Source of the DNA: an uncultured Oscillospiraceae bacterium
GTDB lineage: Bacteria; Bacillota; Clostridia; Oscillospirales; Oscillospiraceae
NCBI GenBank assembly: GCA_905234855.1
Contig: CAJOIU010000005.1
Coordinates: 1 to 64,000 of the forward strand
Direction: 5' to 3'
DNA: 64,000 bases
This document shows positions 24,807-33,397 of the stretch, in pieces. Made by a program: the position numbers and the translations under genes. Position 1 is the first letter of the stretch; each line of letters opens with the position of its first letter. The notes under the pieces were generated by a model. The model had not been told where the DNA came from, did no database searches, and saw nothing but the letters and a program-made list of their open reading frames with translations.

Positions 24807-25943
24807 ATGAAAACCAGTCGAAGAATCGTCAGTCTGATTGCAGCAATGCTGCTTCTGATCTCTCTTGCTGCCTGCGGGAGCAGCGAGGAAACAGCCGAAG
24901 AAACGCCCAAGGTGAGCGCTACCATGCCCGCGGAGCCGACGCCCGAGCCGACGGAGGCGCCTGCGGAGGCAACGCCGGAGCCTGCGCAGGAAGCGGCGGA
25001 GCTAGACGCGGAGCCGATCAACCCGCTTACCGGCGAGGCGGCTGCGGAGGATATGAGCTCCGTGCGTCCCTATGCGGTCATGATCAATAACCACCGCTAT
25101 GCCCAGCCGCAGGCGGGCATTTCGCAGGCGGACATGATCTGGGAGTTGATGGAGGAGGGCGGCATCACGCGCATGATGGGCATCTTTACTGACCTCAGCG
25201 ACGTGGAGCGTGTCGGTACGATCCGCTCCGCCAGAAAGTACAACGTGTCCGTCGCGCAGGCGCTGGACGCGATCTTCGTCCATGCCGGCGGCTCCGATGA
25301 AGCCCTCAACTACATCGACGAGATCGGCTTGGCGGATATCTGCTTCGTCCGCGGGCGCTACAGCCCCAGCAGCACGTTTTACCGTGATCCCACCCGTCAG
25401 TCCCACGGCATCGAGCACAGCCTGTTCGCCATTGGCGAAAAACTCATTGAATCCGCGGAGAACTATGGCTACCGCGAGAACCATTACGATGGGTTTGACG
25501 GCACCTATGGCCTGTCCTTCAGCGATACGGCTGAGGAGCAATGCACCGAACCGGCCACCTATATCCAAGTGAACTATGCAGGCGGCAAAACCTCCAGCTT
25601 CTTCTATGACGAGGATACCGGCCTGTATTCCATGGAGCAGTTTGGCGATACCTATACGGACGACGGCTATGACAATGTCCGCTTCAAGAACGTGATCGTG
25701 ATGTATGCCGATACGCATCTGCAGTCCGACGGCCTGCATCTGACCATCGACCTGACCGGCTCGAACCGGGGTTATTTCTGCTGCGGCGGCAAGTATGTAC
25801 CCATCCGCTGGAATCGCTCCGGCGAAAGCGATAACTTCCACTTCACGCTGGAGGACGGCACACCTCTCGCGCTGGGCGTCGGGACGACCTTTGTCGCGGT
25901 CAATCAGTCCGGCAGCTATTCCGGCTCCACGGACTTCGGCTGA
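24807..25943 (+). CDS. yerB: YerB-type lipoprotein, DUF3048
   Basis: 378 residues. A lipoprotein signal peptide ends in SLAACG; a Glu/Pro/Ala-rich linker follows (about 25-70). The DUF3048 domain begins with INPLTGE and VRPYAVMINNHRYAQPQ and contains GITRMMGIFTD and GTIRSARKYNV. The family is cell-surface and found in spore-forming Firmicutes; its biochemical role is not established. Close spacing suggests co-transcription with glpK. Confidence 0.9.
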   Translation: MKTSRRIVSLIAAMLLLISLAACGSSEETAEETPKVSATMPAEPTPEPTEAPAEATPEPAQEAAELDAEPINPLTGEAAAEDMSSVRPYAVMINNHRYAQPQAGISQADMIWELMEEGGITRMMGIFTDLSDVERVGTIRSARKYNVSVAQALDAIFVHAGGSDEALNYIDEIGLADICFVRGRYSPSSTFYRDPTRQSHGIEHSLFAIGEKLIESAENYGYRENHYDGFDGTYGLSFSDTAEEQCTEPATYIQVNYAGGKTSSFFYDEDTGLYSMEQFGDTYTDDGYDNVRFKNVIVMYADTHLQSDGLHLTIDLTGSNRGYFCCGGKYVPIRWNRSGESDNFHFTLEDGTPLALGVGTTFVAVNQSGSYSGSTDFG

Positions 25944-25951
25944 TAAAAACA

Positions 25952-25984
25952 GGGATCGCTGCGGCATTGCGCCGCGGCGATCCC
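25952..25984. terminator. Intrinsic terminator after yerB
   Basis: GGGATCGCTGCGGC pairs with GCCGCGGCGATCCC (one T-G pair) around a 5-base loop; the plus tail is CATTGTTTC. It separates convergent genes. Confidence 0.75.
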
Positions 25985-26000
25985 CATTGTTTCATTTTCA

Positions 26001-26768
26001 TTATCCGCCGGTCGCCATCTCATAGACGATGCGGATAAAAAAGATGGCTAGAACGACACAGATGAGGGGTTTTACGATCTTCGCGCCCTTTTCCGTAAAA
26101 AAACGCGTCCCCAGCCAGTTTCCCGCGATCCCGAAAATACCGGCAACGAGGCCGAGGGACAGAAGCACCTTCCCGTTGATGAGATAGGTGACAAGCGCGG
26201 CGATATTGGTGGAGAGGTTTATGACCTTCGTCGTGCCTGCGGCGGAGTTCAGATCCATATGGGCAAGTCCCGTAAGCAGAAGCAGGAGAAACGTCCCCGT
26301 GCCGGGGCCGTAGAATCCATCATATACACCGATGACCAGCGCCAGCGCCGCCGCGATGACATAGGTCTTCCGGGGGGACAGAGGTTCTTTTCCCTCCGCG
26401 CTGAGACTCTTGGAGCGGAAGACGTAAAGCGCCGTCAGCGGCAGGATGAACAGCAGCAGGAGCTTGAAGATCCTGTCGGCGACCAGCAAGGCGAGATTCG
26501 CGCCACAGGCGGAGCCGACAAGGGCGAATACGGCGCATAAAAGACTGAGCTTCAGCCGTATATACCCCTGCTTCCAAAACTTCCATGTGGTCAGCGTCGT
26601 CCCCATGGCGGAGCTGATCTTGTTGGTGCCGATGGCGGCGTGGGCCGGTAATCCGGCAATGAGGTAGGCCGGCAGGGAGATGAGGCCGCCGCCGCCCGCG
26701 ATGGCGTCTACGAAGCCGCCGAGAAAAATCAGCGGGCAGACAATGAGATAGCGTGTCAATTCACTCAT
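26001..26768 (-). CDS. TauE/SafE family sulfite/organosulfur exporter-like protein
   Basis: 255 residues and about eight membrane segments. FLGGFVDAIAGGGGLISLPA near the N-terminus and YDGFYGPGTGTFLLLLLTG in the middle are the two hallmark repeats of the family (TSUP). Members export small anions such as sulfite or sulfoacetate; the substrate here is unknown. It stands alone with its own promoter. Confidence 0.9.
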   Translation of the reverse strand: MSELTRYLIVCPLIFLGGFVDAIAGGGGLISLPAYLIAGLPAHAAIGTNKISSAMGTTLTTWKFWKQGYIRLKLSLLCAVFALVGSACGANLALLVADRIFKLLLLFILPLTALYVFRSKSLSAEGKEPLSPRKTYVIAAALALVIGVYDGFYGPGTGTFLLLLLTGLAHMDLNSAAGTTKVINLSTNIAALVTYLINGKVLLSLGLVAGIFGIAGNWLGTRFFTEKGAKIVKPLICVVLAIFFIRIVYEMATGG

Positions 26769-26805
26769 AAGCAGTAACAGGCGATCAGCAGATCGCGCCT
26801 TCTCT

Positions 26806-26833
26806 ATTGTATTTGCTTATCATTTTACTGCAA
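26806..26833 (-). promoter_or_regulatory. Promoter for the TauE gene
   Basis: Minus strand TTGCAG, 16 bases, TACAAT. A GCGATC/GATCGC hairpin lies in the short leader. Confidence 0.55.
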
Positions 26834-26896
26834 GACGCCGCGGATCGCTATAGGGCAATTTGATCGAAACGGTGAAGGAAACAGGAGCGGATTTCC

Positions 26897-27397
26897 ATGA
26901 TTATGAACTATAGCAGCAAAAAGCCCGTTCTGGGGGAACGCTGTTTTGTGGCGGAGACCGCTGCCGTGATCGGGGATGTGACGCTGGGGGACGACTGCTC
27001 CGTATGGTTCGGGGCGGTCATCCGGGGCGACTATGAGCCGATCACCGTCGGCCGCCGCACAAATATCCAAGATAACGTCACGATCCATAACGACCGGGGC
27101 AGCCCCGTCGTGATCGGGGACGACGTCAGTATCGGGCATAACGCCGTTGTGCATGGAGCGAAGCTCGAAAACGGCGTTCTGATCGGCATGGGCGCCGTTG
27201 TGCTGGATCGTGCCGTGGTTGGCGCGGGCTCCATCGTCGGCGCCGGCGCGGTAGTGACGAAGGGGACGGTGATCCCTCCGAACAGCCTGGCGATGGGTAT
27301 TCCCGCCAAGGTCGTGCGGACGCTGCCGCCGGACAGCAACCGGGAAAACGCGGATATCTATGTGGATCGCAAGAACAACTATTTGCAGGCGCTATGA
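26897..27397 (+). CDS. Gamma-carbonic anhydrase-like hexapeptide-repeat protein
   Basis: 166 residues forming a left-handed beta helix. The metal His pattern is present: TIHNDRG followed by SIGHNAVVHG. FGAVIRGDYEPITVGRRTNIQDN is a family signature. Members are zinc or iron enzymes hydrating CO2, or metal-binding proteins without activity. First of a possible operon with rfbA, 30 bases downstream. Confidence 0.9.
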   Translation: MIMNYSSKKPVLGERCFVAETAAVIGDVTLGDDCSVWFGAVIRGDYEPITVGRRTNIQDNVTIHNDRGSPVVIGDDVSIGHNAVVHGAKLENGVLIGMGAVVLDRAVVGAGSIVGAGAVVTKGTVIPPNSLAMGIPAKVVRTLPPDSNRENADIYVDRKNNYLQAL

Positions 27398-27427
27398 CCC
27401 GCCGCTAAAGAAAGAGAGGATCGAGGG

Positions 27428-28300
27428 ATGAAAGGTATCATTTTGGCCGGAGGAAAGGGAACCCGCCTGTATCCTATGACGAAGGTCATGTCCAAGCAGC
27501 TTTTGCCCATCTATGACAAGCCGATGGTCTATTATCCCCTCAGCGTGCTGATGCTGGCCGGCATCCGGGAGGTGCTGATCATCTCCACGCCGGAGGATAT
27601 CGGGCATTATGAGGAGCTGCTGGGGGACGGCAGCCGCTTCGGAATGGAGCTTTCCTATGTGGTGCAGGAGCAGCCCCGTGGCTTGGCGGAGGCGTTTCTT
27701 CTGGGCGAAAGCTTTATCGGAAAGGATACTGTCTGCCTCATCCTAGGCGATAACGTGTTTTATGGGCAGGCGCTGTCGTATTACCTCAAGCGCGGCGCGG
27801 CTCTGACGGAGGGCGCCATGGTGTTCGGCTATCCCGTCAAGAACCCGACTGCCTTCGGGGTCGTGGAGTTCGATGCGAACATGCGGGCGATCTCTATCGA
27901 AGAAAAGCCGGAGAAGCCCAAAAGCAAATATGCCGTGCCGGGATTGTATTTCTACGATAACACCGTGGTGGAGATCGCAAAGAACGTAAAACCCTCGGCG
28001 CGGGGAGAGCTGGAGATCACGGCGGTGAACAACGCCTATCTGGAGGCGGGGAAGCTGCAGGTGAAGCCGCTTGGACGCGGTATGGCATGGCTGGATACCG
28101 GCTCGCCGGAGGGGCTTCTCAACGCTGCCCAGTTCGTGCAGACCGTGCAGGATCGGCAGGGCTTTTATATCGCCTGCCTCGAGGAGATCGCTTGGCGCAA
28201 CGGCTGGATCGATACGAATAAGCTCCGAGCGCTGGGCGAGGAGCTGAAAATGACGGAATACGGGCGGTATCTGATCGCGCTGGCGGAGGAGGAGATATGA
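27428..28300 (+). CDS. rfbA: Glucose-1-phosphate thymidylyltransferase
   Basis: Makes dTDP-glucose from dTTP and glucose-1-phosphate, the first step to dTDP-rhamnose. 290 residues. The nucleotide-binding start [19 protein letters not shown] and [20 protein letters not shown] are diagnostic. No rfbB, C or D is nearby. The stop overlaps the next ATG (ATGA), so it is translationally coupled to a CoA-transferase, an unexpected partner. Confidence 0.95.
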   Translation: MKGIILAGGKGTRLYPMTKVMSKQLLPIYDKPMVYYPLSVLMLAGIREVLIISTPEDIGHYEELLGDGSRFGMELSYVVQEQPRGLAEAFLLGESFIGKDTVCLILGDNVFYGQALSYYLKRGAALTEGAMVFGYPVKNPTAFGVVEFDANMRAISIEEKPEKPKSKYAVPGLYFYDNTVVEIAKNVKPSARGELEITAVNNAYLEAGKLQVKPLGRGMAWLDTGSPEGLLNAAQFVQTVQDRQGFYIACLEEIAWRNGWIDTNKLRALGEELKMTEYGRYLIALAEEEI

Positions 28301-29595
28301 ACCGATATCAAGAGGAATACAAACGCAAGCTCGTTACGATCGAGGAGGCGCTGAGTCATATCAAAACAGGCGACGTGATCGGCACGTCCCAATGCGCCAA
28401 TGAGCCGACGGCGATCTTTGACGCCATGCATACGCTGCACGGGAAGATCGGGCCGGTGAAGATCTACGGCCCCATGTGCTTTCTCCCGCATCCGTTCATG
28501 CTCGATCCCCAATACCGCGAGACCTTCAACATGGATGTGGCATTTCTCATGGGGGATACCCGCAAGAGCCATCGTGTCGGGGCGCTGAACTATTATCCTA
28601 CTGACCTGCACAACGGACCGAGCCGCTGGATGAGCGTGAACGACGTGAATGTTTTTATCACGGCGGCCACGCCCATGGATAAGCACGGCTATATGAAGAT
28701 CCCTCTGTGCCTCATCCATGAGAAGGCGTTTTTTGAGGCGGCGGACAGGATCATCGTGCAGGTGAATGAGAATCTGCCGGACGTTTGGGGCGATACGGAG
28801 ATCCATGTTTCGGATGTGGATTACATCGTAGAGGCCGCCTCGCCGCTGCCGTATCTGCCGGAGAGCGTCCCGGACGAGACGGAAATGGTCATCGGCCGGT
28901 ATATTTCCGAGCTCATCAACGACGGCGACACCATCCAGCTCGGCATCGGCGGCATCCCCGACGCCGCGGCGCTGTCGCTGACGGATAAGCACGATCTCGG
29001 TGTGCATTCCGAGATGATCACAAACTCCATGGTGACGCTGGTGGAGCAAGGAGTCATTACGGGCAAGAAAAAATCCCTTCACAAGGGAAAGATCGTCGGG
29101 GCATTTGCCTTCGGCACACAGCGGCTGTATGACATGCTCGACTGCAATCCCGGCGTTATGCTCCGCCGGGGCGACTATGTGAACGACCCGTGGGTCGTGG
29201 CGCAGAACGATAATTTCGTCTCCGTGAATTCCTGCCTCTCCGTGGATCTGACGGGACAGGTATGCTCGGAATCCATCGGCTCGCGGCAGTACTCCGGCAC
29301 CGGAGGGCAGTCCGATATGGCGGTTGGCGCGGCGCATGCCAAGGGCGGGCGCAACTTCATTGCGGCGCCCTCCACCCGGAAGGGAGGGACGGTCTCCACC
29401 ATCACGGCGCAGCTTGCGCCGGGGTCCGTTGTGAGCCTCAGCCGCAATCAGGTGGACTGCATCGTGACGGAATACGGCGTCGCATGGCTGAAGGGACGCA
29501 ATATCCGCCAGCGAGTGAACAATCTGATCGCCGTGGCGCATCCCGATTTTCGCGCGGAGCTGCGGAAGCAGGCCGACGCGCTCATGCTGTGGTGA
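28297..29595 (+). CDS. Acyl-CoA:carboxylate CoA-transferase (4-hydroxybutyrate/butyrate-acetate type)
   Basis: 432 residues of the acetyl-CoA hydrolase/transferase family. The nucleophilic Glu is in [20 protein letters not shown], followed by the CoA-binding GGQ segment. [16 protein letters not shown] is also conserved. It moves CoA between short-chain acids, as in fermentation to butyrate, but the exact acids cannot be read from sequence. It overlaps rfbA by 4 bases. Confidence 0.9.
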   Translation: MNRYQEEYKRKLVTIEEALSHIKTGDVIGTSQCANEPTAIFDAMHTLHGKIGPVKIYGPMCFLPHPFMLDPQYRETFNMDVAFLMGDTRKSHRVGALNYYPTDLHNGPSRWMSVNDVNVFITAATPMDKHGYMKIPLCLIHEKAFFEAADRIIVQVNENLPDVWGDTEIHVSDVDYIVEAASPLPYLPESVPDETEMVIGRYISELINDGDTIQLGIGGIPDAAALSLTDKHDLGVHSEMITNSMVTLVEQGVITGKKKSLHKGKIVGAFAFGTQRLYDMLDCNPGVMLRRGDYVNDPWVVAQNDNFVSVNSCLSVDLTGQVCSESIGSRQYSGTGGQSDMAVGAAHAKGGRNFIAAPSTRKGGTVSTITAQLAPGSVVSLSRNQVDCIVTEYGVAWLKGRNIRQRVNNLIAVAHPDFRAELRKQADALMLW

Positions 29596-29611
29596 TCCGC
29601 AAATAAGCAAA

Positions 29612-29639
29612 AACGCAGGAGGGCGTGCTCTCCTGCGTT
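29612..29639. terminator. Intrinsic terminator between convergent genes
   Basis: AACGCAGGAG and CTCCTGCGTT pair around 8 bases; plus tail ATTTTTG. The stop codon of the minus-strand ATPase gene lies at its edge. Confidence 0.85.
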
Positions 29640-30228
29640 ATTTTTGAAAGGTGCGGTCACGGAATCGGTATATGCTGTCCGCCAAAAGCTCGGCCTCGGC
29701 AGGGTCATGGGTGGCGAGAACGAGGGTGCGGCCGCGGCAATGATCCCGAAGGATAGCCAGAATCCGCTGCTTCATGGCCGTGTCCAGCCCCTTCATCGGC
29801 TCGTCCAGCAGAAGAAGGTCACAATCATAGGCAAGGGCGCGGGCGAGATTCACCCGCTGCTGCATGCCGCCGGACAGCTCGGCGGGGAGCTTTTCCGATG
29901 CGTCGTCCAGCTCGAATACCCGCAGCCATTTTTCCGCCTCTTGGGAGGCGGCTTTTTTGTTTCGGCATACAACGGCCACGTTTTCCGCGGCGGTCAGCCA
30001 AGGTAACAGGCGCGGCTCCTGAAAAACATAGGAGAGGCGTTCGGCGGATACGGTCATCGTTCCGGCGGTGGGCTTGCACAATCCCGCGATCATGTGCAGC
30101 AGGCTGGATTTTCCGCAGCCGGAGGGTCCCATAAGGGCGATATGCGCGCCCCGGGGAACGGAGAGGGTGACATCCTCCAGCACCGGCGCTCCGTCGTAGG
30201 AAAGAGAGACCTTGTCAGCGTGGATCAT
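29638..30228 (-). CDS. ABC transporter ATPase, NitT/TauT type
   Basis: 196 residues, short for the family (about 240). Walker [10 protein letters not shown], signature [15 protein letters not shown] and Walker [13 protein letters not shown] are intact; [16 protein letters not shown] carries the H-loop. It powers import of a small anion or organic compound together with the permease and binding protein upstream. Its start overlaps the permease end by 14 bases. Confidence 0.92.
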   Translation of the reverse strand: MIHADKVSLSYDGAPVLEDVTLSVPRGAHIALMGPSGCGKSSLLHMIAGLCKPTAGTMTVSAERLSYVFQEPRLLPWLTAAENVAVVCRNKKAASQEAEKWLRVFELDDASEKLPAELSGGMQQRVNLARALAYDCDLLLLDEPMKGLDTAMKQRILAILRDHCRGRTLVLATHDPAEAELLADSIYRFRDRTFQK

Positions 30229-30985
30229 GCTCCGCTCCTTTCCGCTGGCATCCGGCGCGGTCGATGGCGGCAGACAGCAGCTTTTCGATCACAAGGCTGC
30301 ATAGGATCACCACGACTGTCCACGCGAACAGATCGACGGTTTCCAAATATAGCTTTGATTCATAAAGCATCCGGCCGATGGCGAGCTTCGGAACGGTGAG
30401 TACCTCGGCCGCGACTCCCGCCTTCCATGCAAGGCCGAGGGAGGTTCGGCAGGCGGAGAGAAAAAACGGCATGACGGAGGGCAGATAGACCCTTCCGAAG
30501 GTTTTTGCCGAGCCGAAGCGATATACGCGGGAGAGCTCCAGCAGCAGGGGATCGGTGCTGTCGATCCCGGCTGCGACGTTTGCCCATACCACCGGGAGAA
30601 CCATCAGAACCACGATGACGCTGGGGAGGATGTCCCGCCCGACCCAAATGAGGACGAGCAGAATGAAAGAGGCCACCGGCGTGGCGCGCACGATGGTGAG
30701 CAGGGGACTTAGGAGCGCGCGCAGGAGCCGGAAGCGGGCGGTAAGGATGGCCAGTGCCGCGCCGGCTATGACGCCGCACACCGTGCCGAGCAGGATGCGG
30801 AGCAGGCTGACGGCGGCGGTCTTCCAGAAATCCGCGGTCAGGATAAGCTCTCCCAGCCGCTTGAGCACGACCAATGGGCCGGGAAGCAAAAGCTCCCGAC
30901 CCACCAGCCGCGCAAGACCGGCCCAAAGGAATAACCAAAAGGCCGTTACCAGCAGTATTTTGAGTATTCGAACGAATCGTTTCAT
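30215..30985 (-). CDS. ABC transporter permease, NitT/TauT type
   Basis: 256 residues, about six membrane segments. The EAA-like loop is near SACRTSLGLAWKAGVAAEV, typical of SsuC/TauC permeases. Located between the binding-protein gene and the ATPase gene. Confidence 0.9.
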   Translation of the reverse strand: MKRFVRILKILLVTAFWLFLWAGLARLVGRELLLPGPLVVLKRLGELILTADFWKTAAVSLLRILLGTVCGVIAGAALAILTARFRLLRALLSPLLTIVRATPVASFILLVLIWVGRDILPSVIVVLMVLPVVWANVAAGIDSTDPLLLELSRVYRFGSAKTFGRVYLPSVMPFFLSACRTSLGLAWKAGVAAEVLTVPKLAIGRMLYESKLYLETVDLFAWTVVVILCSLVIEKLLSAAIDRAGCQRKGAEHDPR

Positions 30986-31009
30986 GGGCGAAGGGCCCTT
31001 CTTATAGGA

Positions 31010-32107
31010 TTACCCCACAAAATAGAAGCTGTCCCCGGGGATCGCGCCGCCCACGGAGGCAGGCTCCAGCGAGAACATGATCTCCGCGTAGCGGTTCATG
31101 GCGGCCTTCATCTCCTCGCCTGTGAGGAAGCAGACGTTGCAGTTGGGGATCGCCTTTTTGGCGACGGCGGCCTGCGGGAACACGCCGGTCTGCTCGATGA
31201 GCTGTGCCGCGTCGTCAGTATTCTCCGTCAGATAAGCGATGGAAGCCTCATACTCTTCGAGGAACGCGGCAACGGCGTCAGGGTGTTCCTCGGCAAAGGC
31301 CGTGCGGACAACGACGCAGCCCTGCACGAGGCTGCCGGGCTCCTGTACCTCATCCCAAGCGGCGGTCAGGTCGAGAGCGACGGACAGGCTTTCGTTTGCC
31401 GCGCAGGCAATGGTCACCATAGGCTCGGGCAAAACGGCGATATCCACCTCGCCGGAGGCGAGTGCGGTGCGCAGATCGGCAGGCTGGGCATAGGTGTTGT
31501 CGATCTCGACGGAAACACCGGCGGCCTCCGTGATGGCACGGAAAATGAAGGTGGGGTTCTGGGCGGGAACATAGACCGTCATCCCCTCCAGATCCTCCAG
31601 CGAGGACACGGCAGCATTGTCGCTGTTCACAACAAGATAAAGAACGCCGAGGGTGTTGATGGCAGCGATCTGAACGCCGCCCTCGGTCTTGTTGTAGACC
31701 GTGGCGGCCGCGTTGGTGGGCAGGGCGGCGATGTCGGTACTGCCGCTGATGAGCGCGGCGGTGACATTGGAGGCGTCGGTCTCCACGGAGAAGCTGTAGT
31801 TCAGCGCGGCTTCGCCCGCCTCGGCGTCGGCCATGAGCTTTGCCATGCCGAAGCCGGTGGTGCCGTTGAGCACCATGACACTGACGTCGAGATTGCGGAG
31901 CGCCTCTGCCGCGGCTTCCGCTTCGGCGGCCTCCAGTGCGGCGGCTTCCTGAGCGGCCTTGGCGGCCGTATAGTCGTCAATGGACGCTTTCAAGCTATTG
32001 GTAGCGGCAAGGATCTCGTCCAGCTTTTCGGCCGTGCCGGTATCCGCGCAGGCGCATAGGCCGAGCAGCATTACGGCTGCCAGCAGCAAGGCAATGAGCT
32101 TTTTCAT
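31010..32107 (-). CDS. ABC transporter substrate-binding lipoprotein, NitT/TauT (NMT1-like) type
   Basis: 365 residues. A lipoprotein signal (MKKLIALLLAAVMLLGLCAC) is followed by a short Ala/Glu-rich coiled-coil stretch and a two-lobe periplasmic-binding fold (TDIAALPTNAAATVYNK, LEGMTVYVPAQNP, GEVDIAVLPEPMVT). The longer track start at 32200 lacks an SD; GGAGG stands 8 bases before the ATG at 32107. Sulfonates, pyrimidine precursors or similar are possible ligands. A leader with an intrinsic terminator precedes it. Confidence 0.88.
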   Translation of the reverse strand: MKKLIALLLAAVMLLGLCACADTGTAEKLDEILAATNSLKASIDDYTAAKAAQEAAALEAAEAEAAAEALRNLDVSVMVLNGTTGFGMAKLMADAEAGEAALNYSFSVETDASNVTAALISGSTDIAALPTNAAATVYNKTEGGVQIAAINTLGVLYLVVNSDNAAVSSLEDLEGMTVYVPAQNPTFIFRAITEAAGVSVEIDNTYAQPADLRTALASGEVDIAVLPEPMVTIACAANESLSVALDLTAAWDEVQEPGSLVQGCVVVRTAFAEEHPDAVAAFLEEYEASIAYLTENTDDAAQLIEQTGVFPQAAVAKKAIPNCNVCFLTGEEMKAAMNRYAEIMFSLEPASVGGAIPGDSFYFVG

Positions 32108-32262
32108 AAGTGATTCCTCCGATTTGCATATCAAGATTTGGTGTAAAAAGACTGCATCCCGAAAGATGCAGCCGCAAAGCGGTGAAGAATCATCGCCCAA
32201 GACCGTATCTTTCGCCTCAAGGAAGTTTCGGCGTCAGAGGGTGTAGTCCGTATACAGTTCAT
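32108..32262 (-). promoter_or_regulatory. Structured leader of the ABC importer, candidate riboswitch/attenuator
   Basis: About 150 bases separate the predicted start from the ATG. The leader can form CGCC/GGCG, CCGC-TTT-GCGG and then the terminator hairpin, with two similar segments ATACGGACT and ATACGGTCT before it. It does not match the TPP, SAM, purine, guanidine-I or fluoride patterns I know. The layout of promoter, structured RNA, terminator and importer gene is what a ligand-responsive switch would look like. Confidence 0.5.
32145..32171 (-). terminator. Intrinsic terminator inside the ABC importer leader
   Basis: On the minus strand CTGCATC, loop TTTCGG, GATGCAG is followed by TCTTTTT. 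It lies about 40 bases before the coding start, hence an attenuator rather than an operon end. Confidence 0.75.
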
Positions 32263-32266
32263 GCTT

Positions 32267-32295
32267 ATTATAAAACATCTCTTATCCGAAAGCAA
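32267..32295 (-). promoter_or_regulatory. SigA-type promoter of the ABC importer operon
   Basis: Minus strand TTGCTT, 17 bases, TATAAT. Confidence 0.75.
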
Positions 32296-32354
32296 GATAT
32301 TTATACGCCTTGGGGCGATCCATCAGAAACTCTTCCGGGGCGGCAAAAATTGTG

Positions 32355-32383
32355 TTGCATTTGGTTATGTGATATGTTACAAT
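32355..32383 (+). promoter_or_regulatory. Promoter of the M23 peptidase gene
   Basis: TTGCAT, 17 bases, TACAAT. The -10 box is part of the first of three TTACAA repeats. The rest of the AT-rich region up to the gene holds no further gene. Confidence 0.65.
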
Positions 32384-32402
32384 ACGTTACAATAATTACA
32401 AG
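32377..32402 (+). repeat. Three TTACAA direct repeats
   Basis: TTACAATACG, TTACAATAA and TTACAA follow each other with starts 10 and 9 bases apart. A related TGTAAT...CGTAAT pair lies about 25 bases downstream. The spacing of about one helical turn resembles sites of OmpR-family regulators. Confidence 0.55.
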
Positions 32403-32467
32403 AGTATGGATTATTTTGTAATTTAACGTAATTATTTGACATAATATGGGTAGGAGAAGAAACTGTC

Positions 32468-33358
32468 ATGCATTATTGGAACGGCCGTGTGCCGGGGTGG
32501 ATCCTAGCGTTTTCGATCGCGCTGTCTCTGCTGTCGGTCAATGCTTTGGCCGAGGCGGAAGACGGCGAATTTGATGTGTCGGAAGAAATTGCGGTGAGCG
32601 AAGCTGCCGCTTCGGAGGAGGCCTCAGAGCCCGCGGCGGAAGGAGAAACGGAAGAAATCCCGGAGGCGGAAGAGGAAGCGTCCTCCGATGAGGCCGCGTT
32701 GGCGGCGGATTCGTATACTTGGGCGGACAGTACGGAAAGCTACGCTTACGCGGACGCTGAGATCACTACATCCTCCCGGGATGCCGTCATGGACGGGGAC
32801 GGGACGTGGCTCTGGCCGGTGGAGGGCGTATATCACATGTCCCGGGGCTATGCTGGGTCGCACAACGGCCTCGATATCACCTGCTTGGGCATCGAGGACA
32901 TGTATGCCTTGGCCACGAAGGCCGGGGTGGTGATCGAGAGCAGCAATTCCTGCCCCCATGTCCACGCCTATGACCGATGCAACGGCGGCTGCGGCAACTA
33001 TGTTCTCATCCGGCATAACGACGGCACCTATTCCCGCTATATGCATCTGCGGCAGTACACCGCGGTGGAGGTGGGCACCATCGTCCGACAGGGAGATCCT
33101 GTGGGGGTCGTCGGTTCGAGCGGCCATTCCACCGGGTATCATCTGCATTTCGAGATATTCAACACCGACGGCGAGTGTGTAAATCCGAATCCCACGAGCA
33201 GCCGCCATAACGAGGTCGGCGATTGCAATATCACTTATATCTACGAGCAATATCCGCATGATTATACGGAGCGGGACGATCGAATGCCGGAGGAAGAAGC
33301 GGAGGCGGAACCGGCCGCTGTCAAGATCCGTACGGTCAGCAGCAGCATAACGGAATGA
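32468..33358 (+). CDS. Secreted M23 (LytM-type) peptidase
   Basis: 296 residues. Signal peptide (about 1-27, WILAFSIALSLLSVNALA), a 65-residue acidic Glu/Ala-rich linker, then an M23 zinc metallopeptidase domain. Zn ligands are seen in GSHNGLDI (HxxxD) and YHLHFEIF (HxH). A Cys-containing insert (SNSCPHVHAYDRCNGGC) sits between the first ligand and YSRYMHLRQYT. It should cleave peptidoglycan cross-links outside the cell. Direct repeats at its promoter suggest control by a two-component regulator. Confidence 0.9.
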   Translation: MHYWNGRVPGWILAFSIALSLLSVNALAEAEDGEFDVSEEIAVSEAAASEEASEPAAEGETEEIPEAEEEASSDEAALAADSYTWADSTESYAYADAEITTSSRDAVMDGDGTWLWPVEGVYHMSRGYAGSHNGLDITCLGIEDMYALATKAGVVIESSNSCPHVHAYDRCNGGCGNYVLIRHNDGTYSRYMHLRQYTAVEVGTIVRQGDPVGVVGSSGHSTGYHLHFEIFNTDGECVNPNPTSSRHNEVGDCNITYIYEQYPHDYTERDDRMPEEEAEAEPAAVKIRTVSSSITE

Positions 33359-33397
33359 TCGGCAGCGGAAGATAGTCGGACAGGGGGTGTCAAAGGA

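Noticed and set aside
32108-32320. S-box or TPP riboswitch before the ABC importer
   Set aside because: CTCTTATC appears on the plus strand but the rest of the S-box core is missing; no CTGAGA-type TPP core is present.
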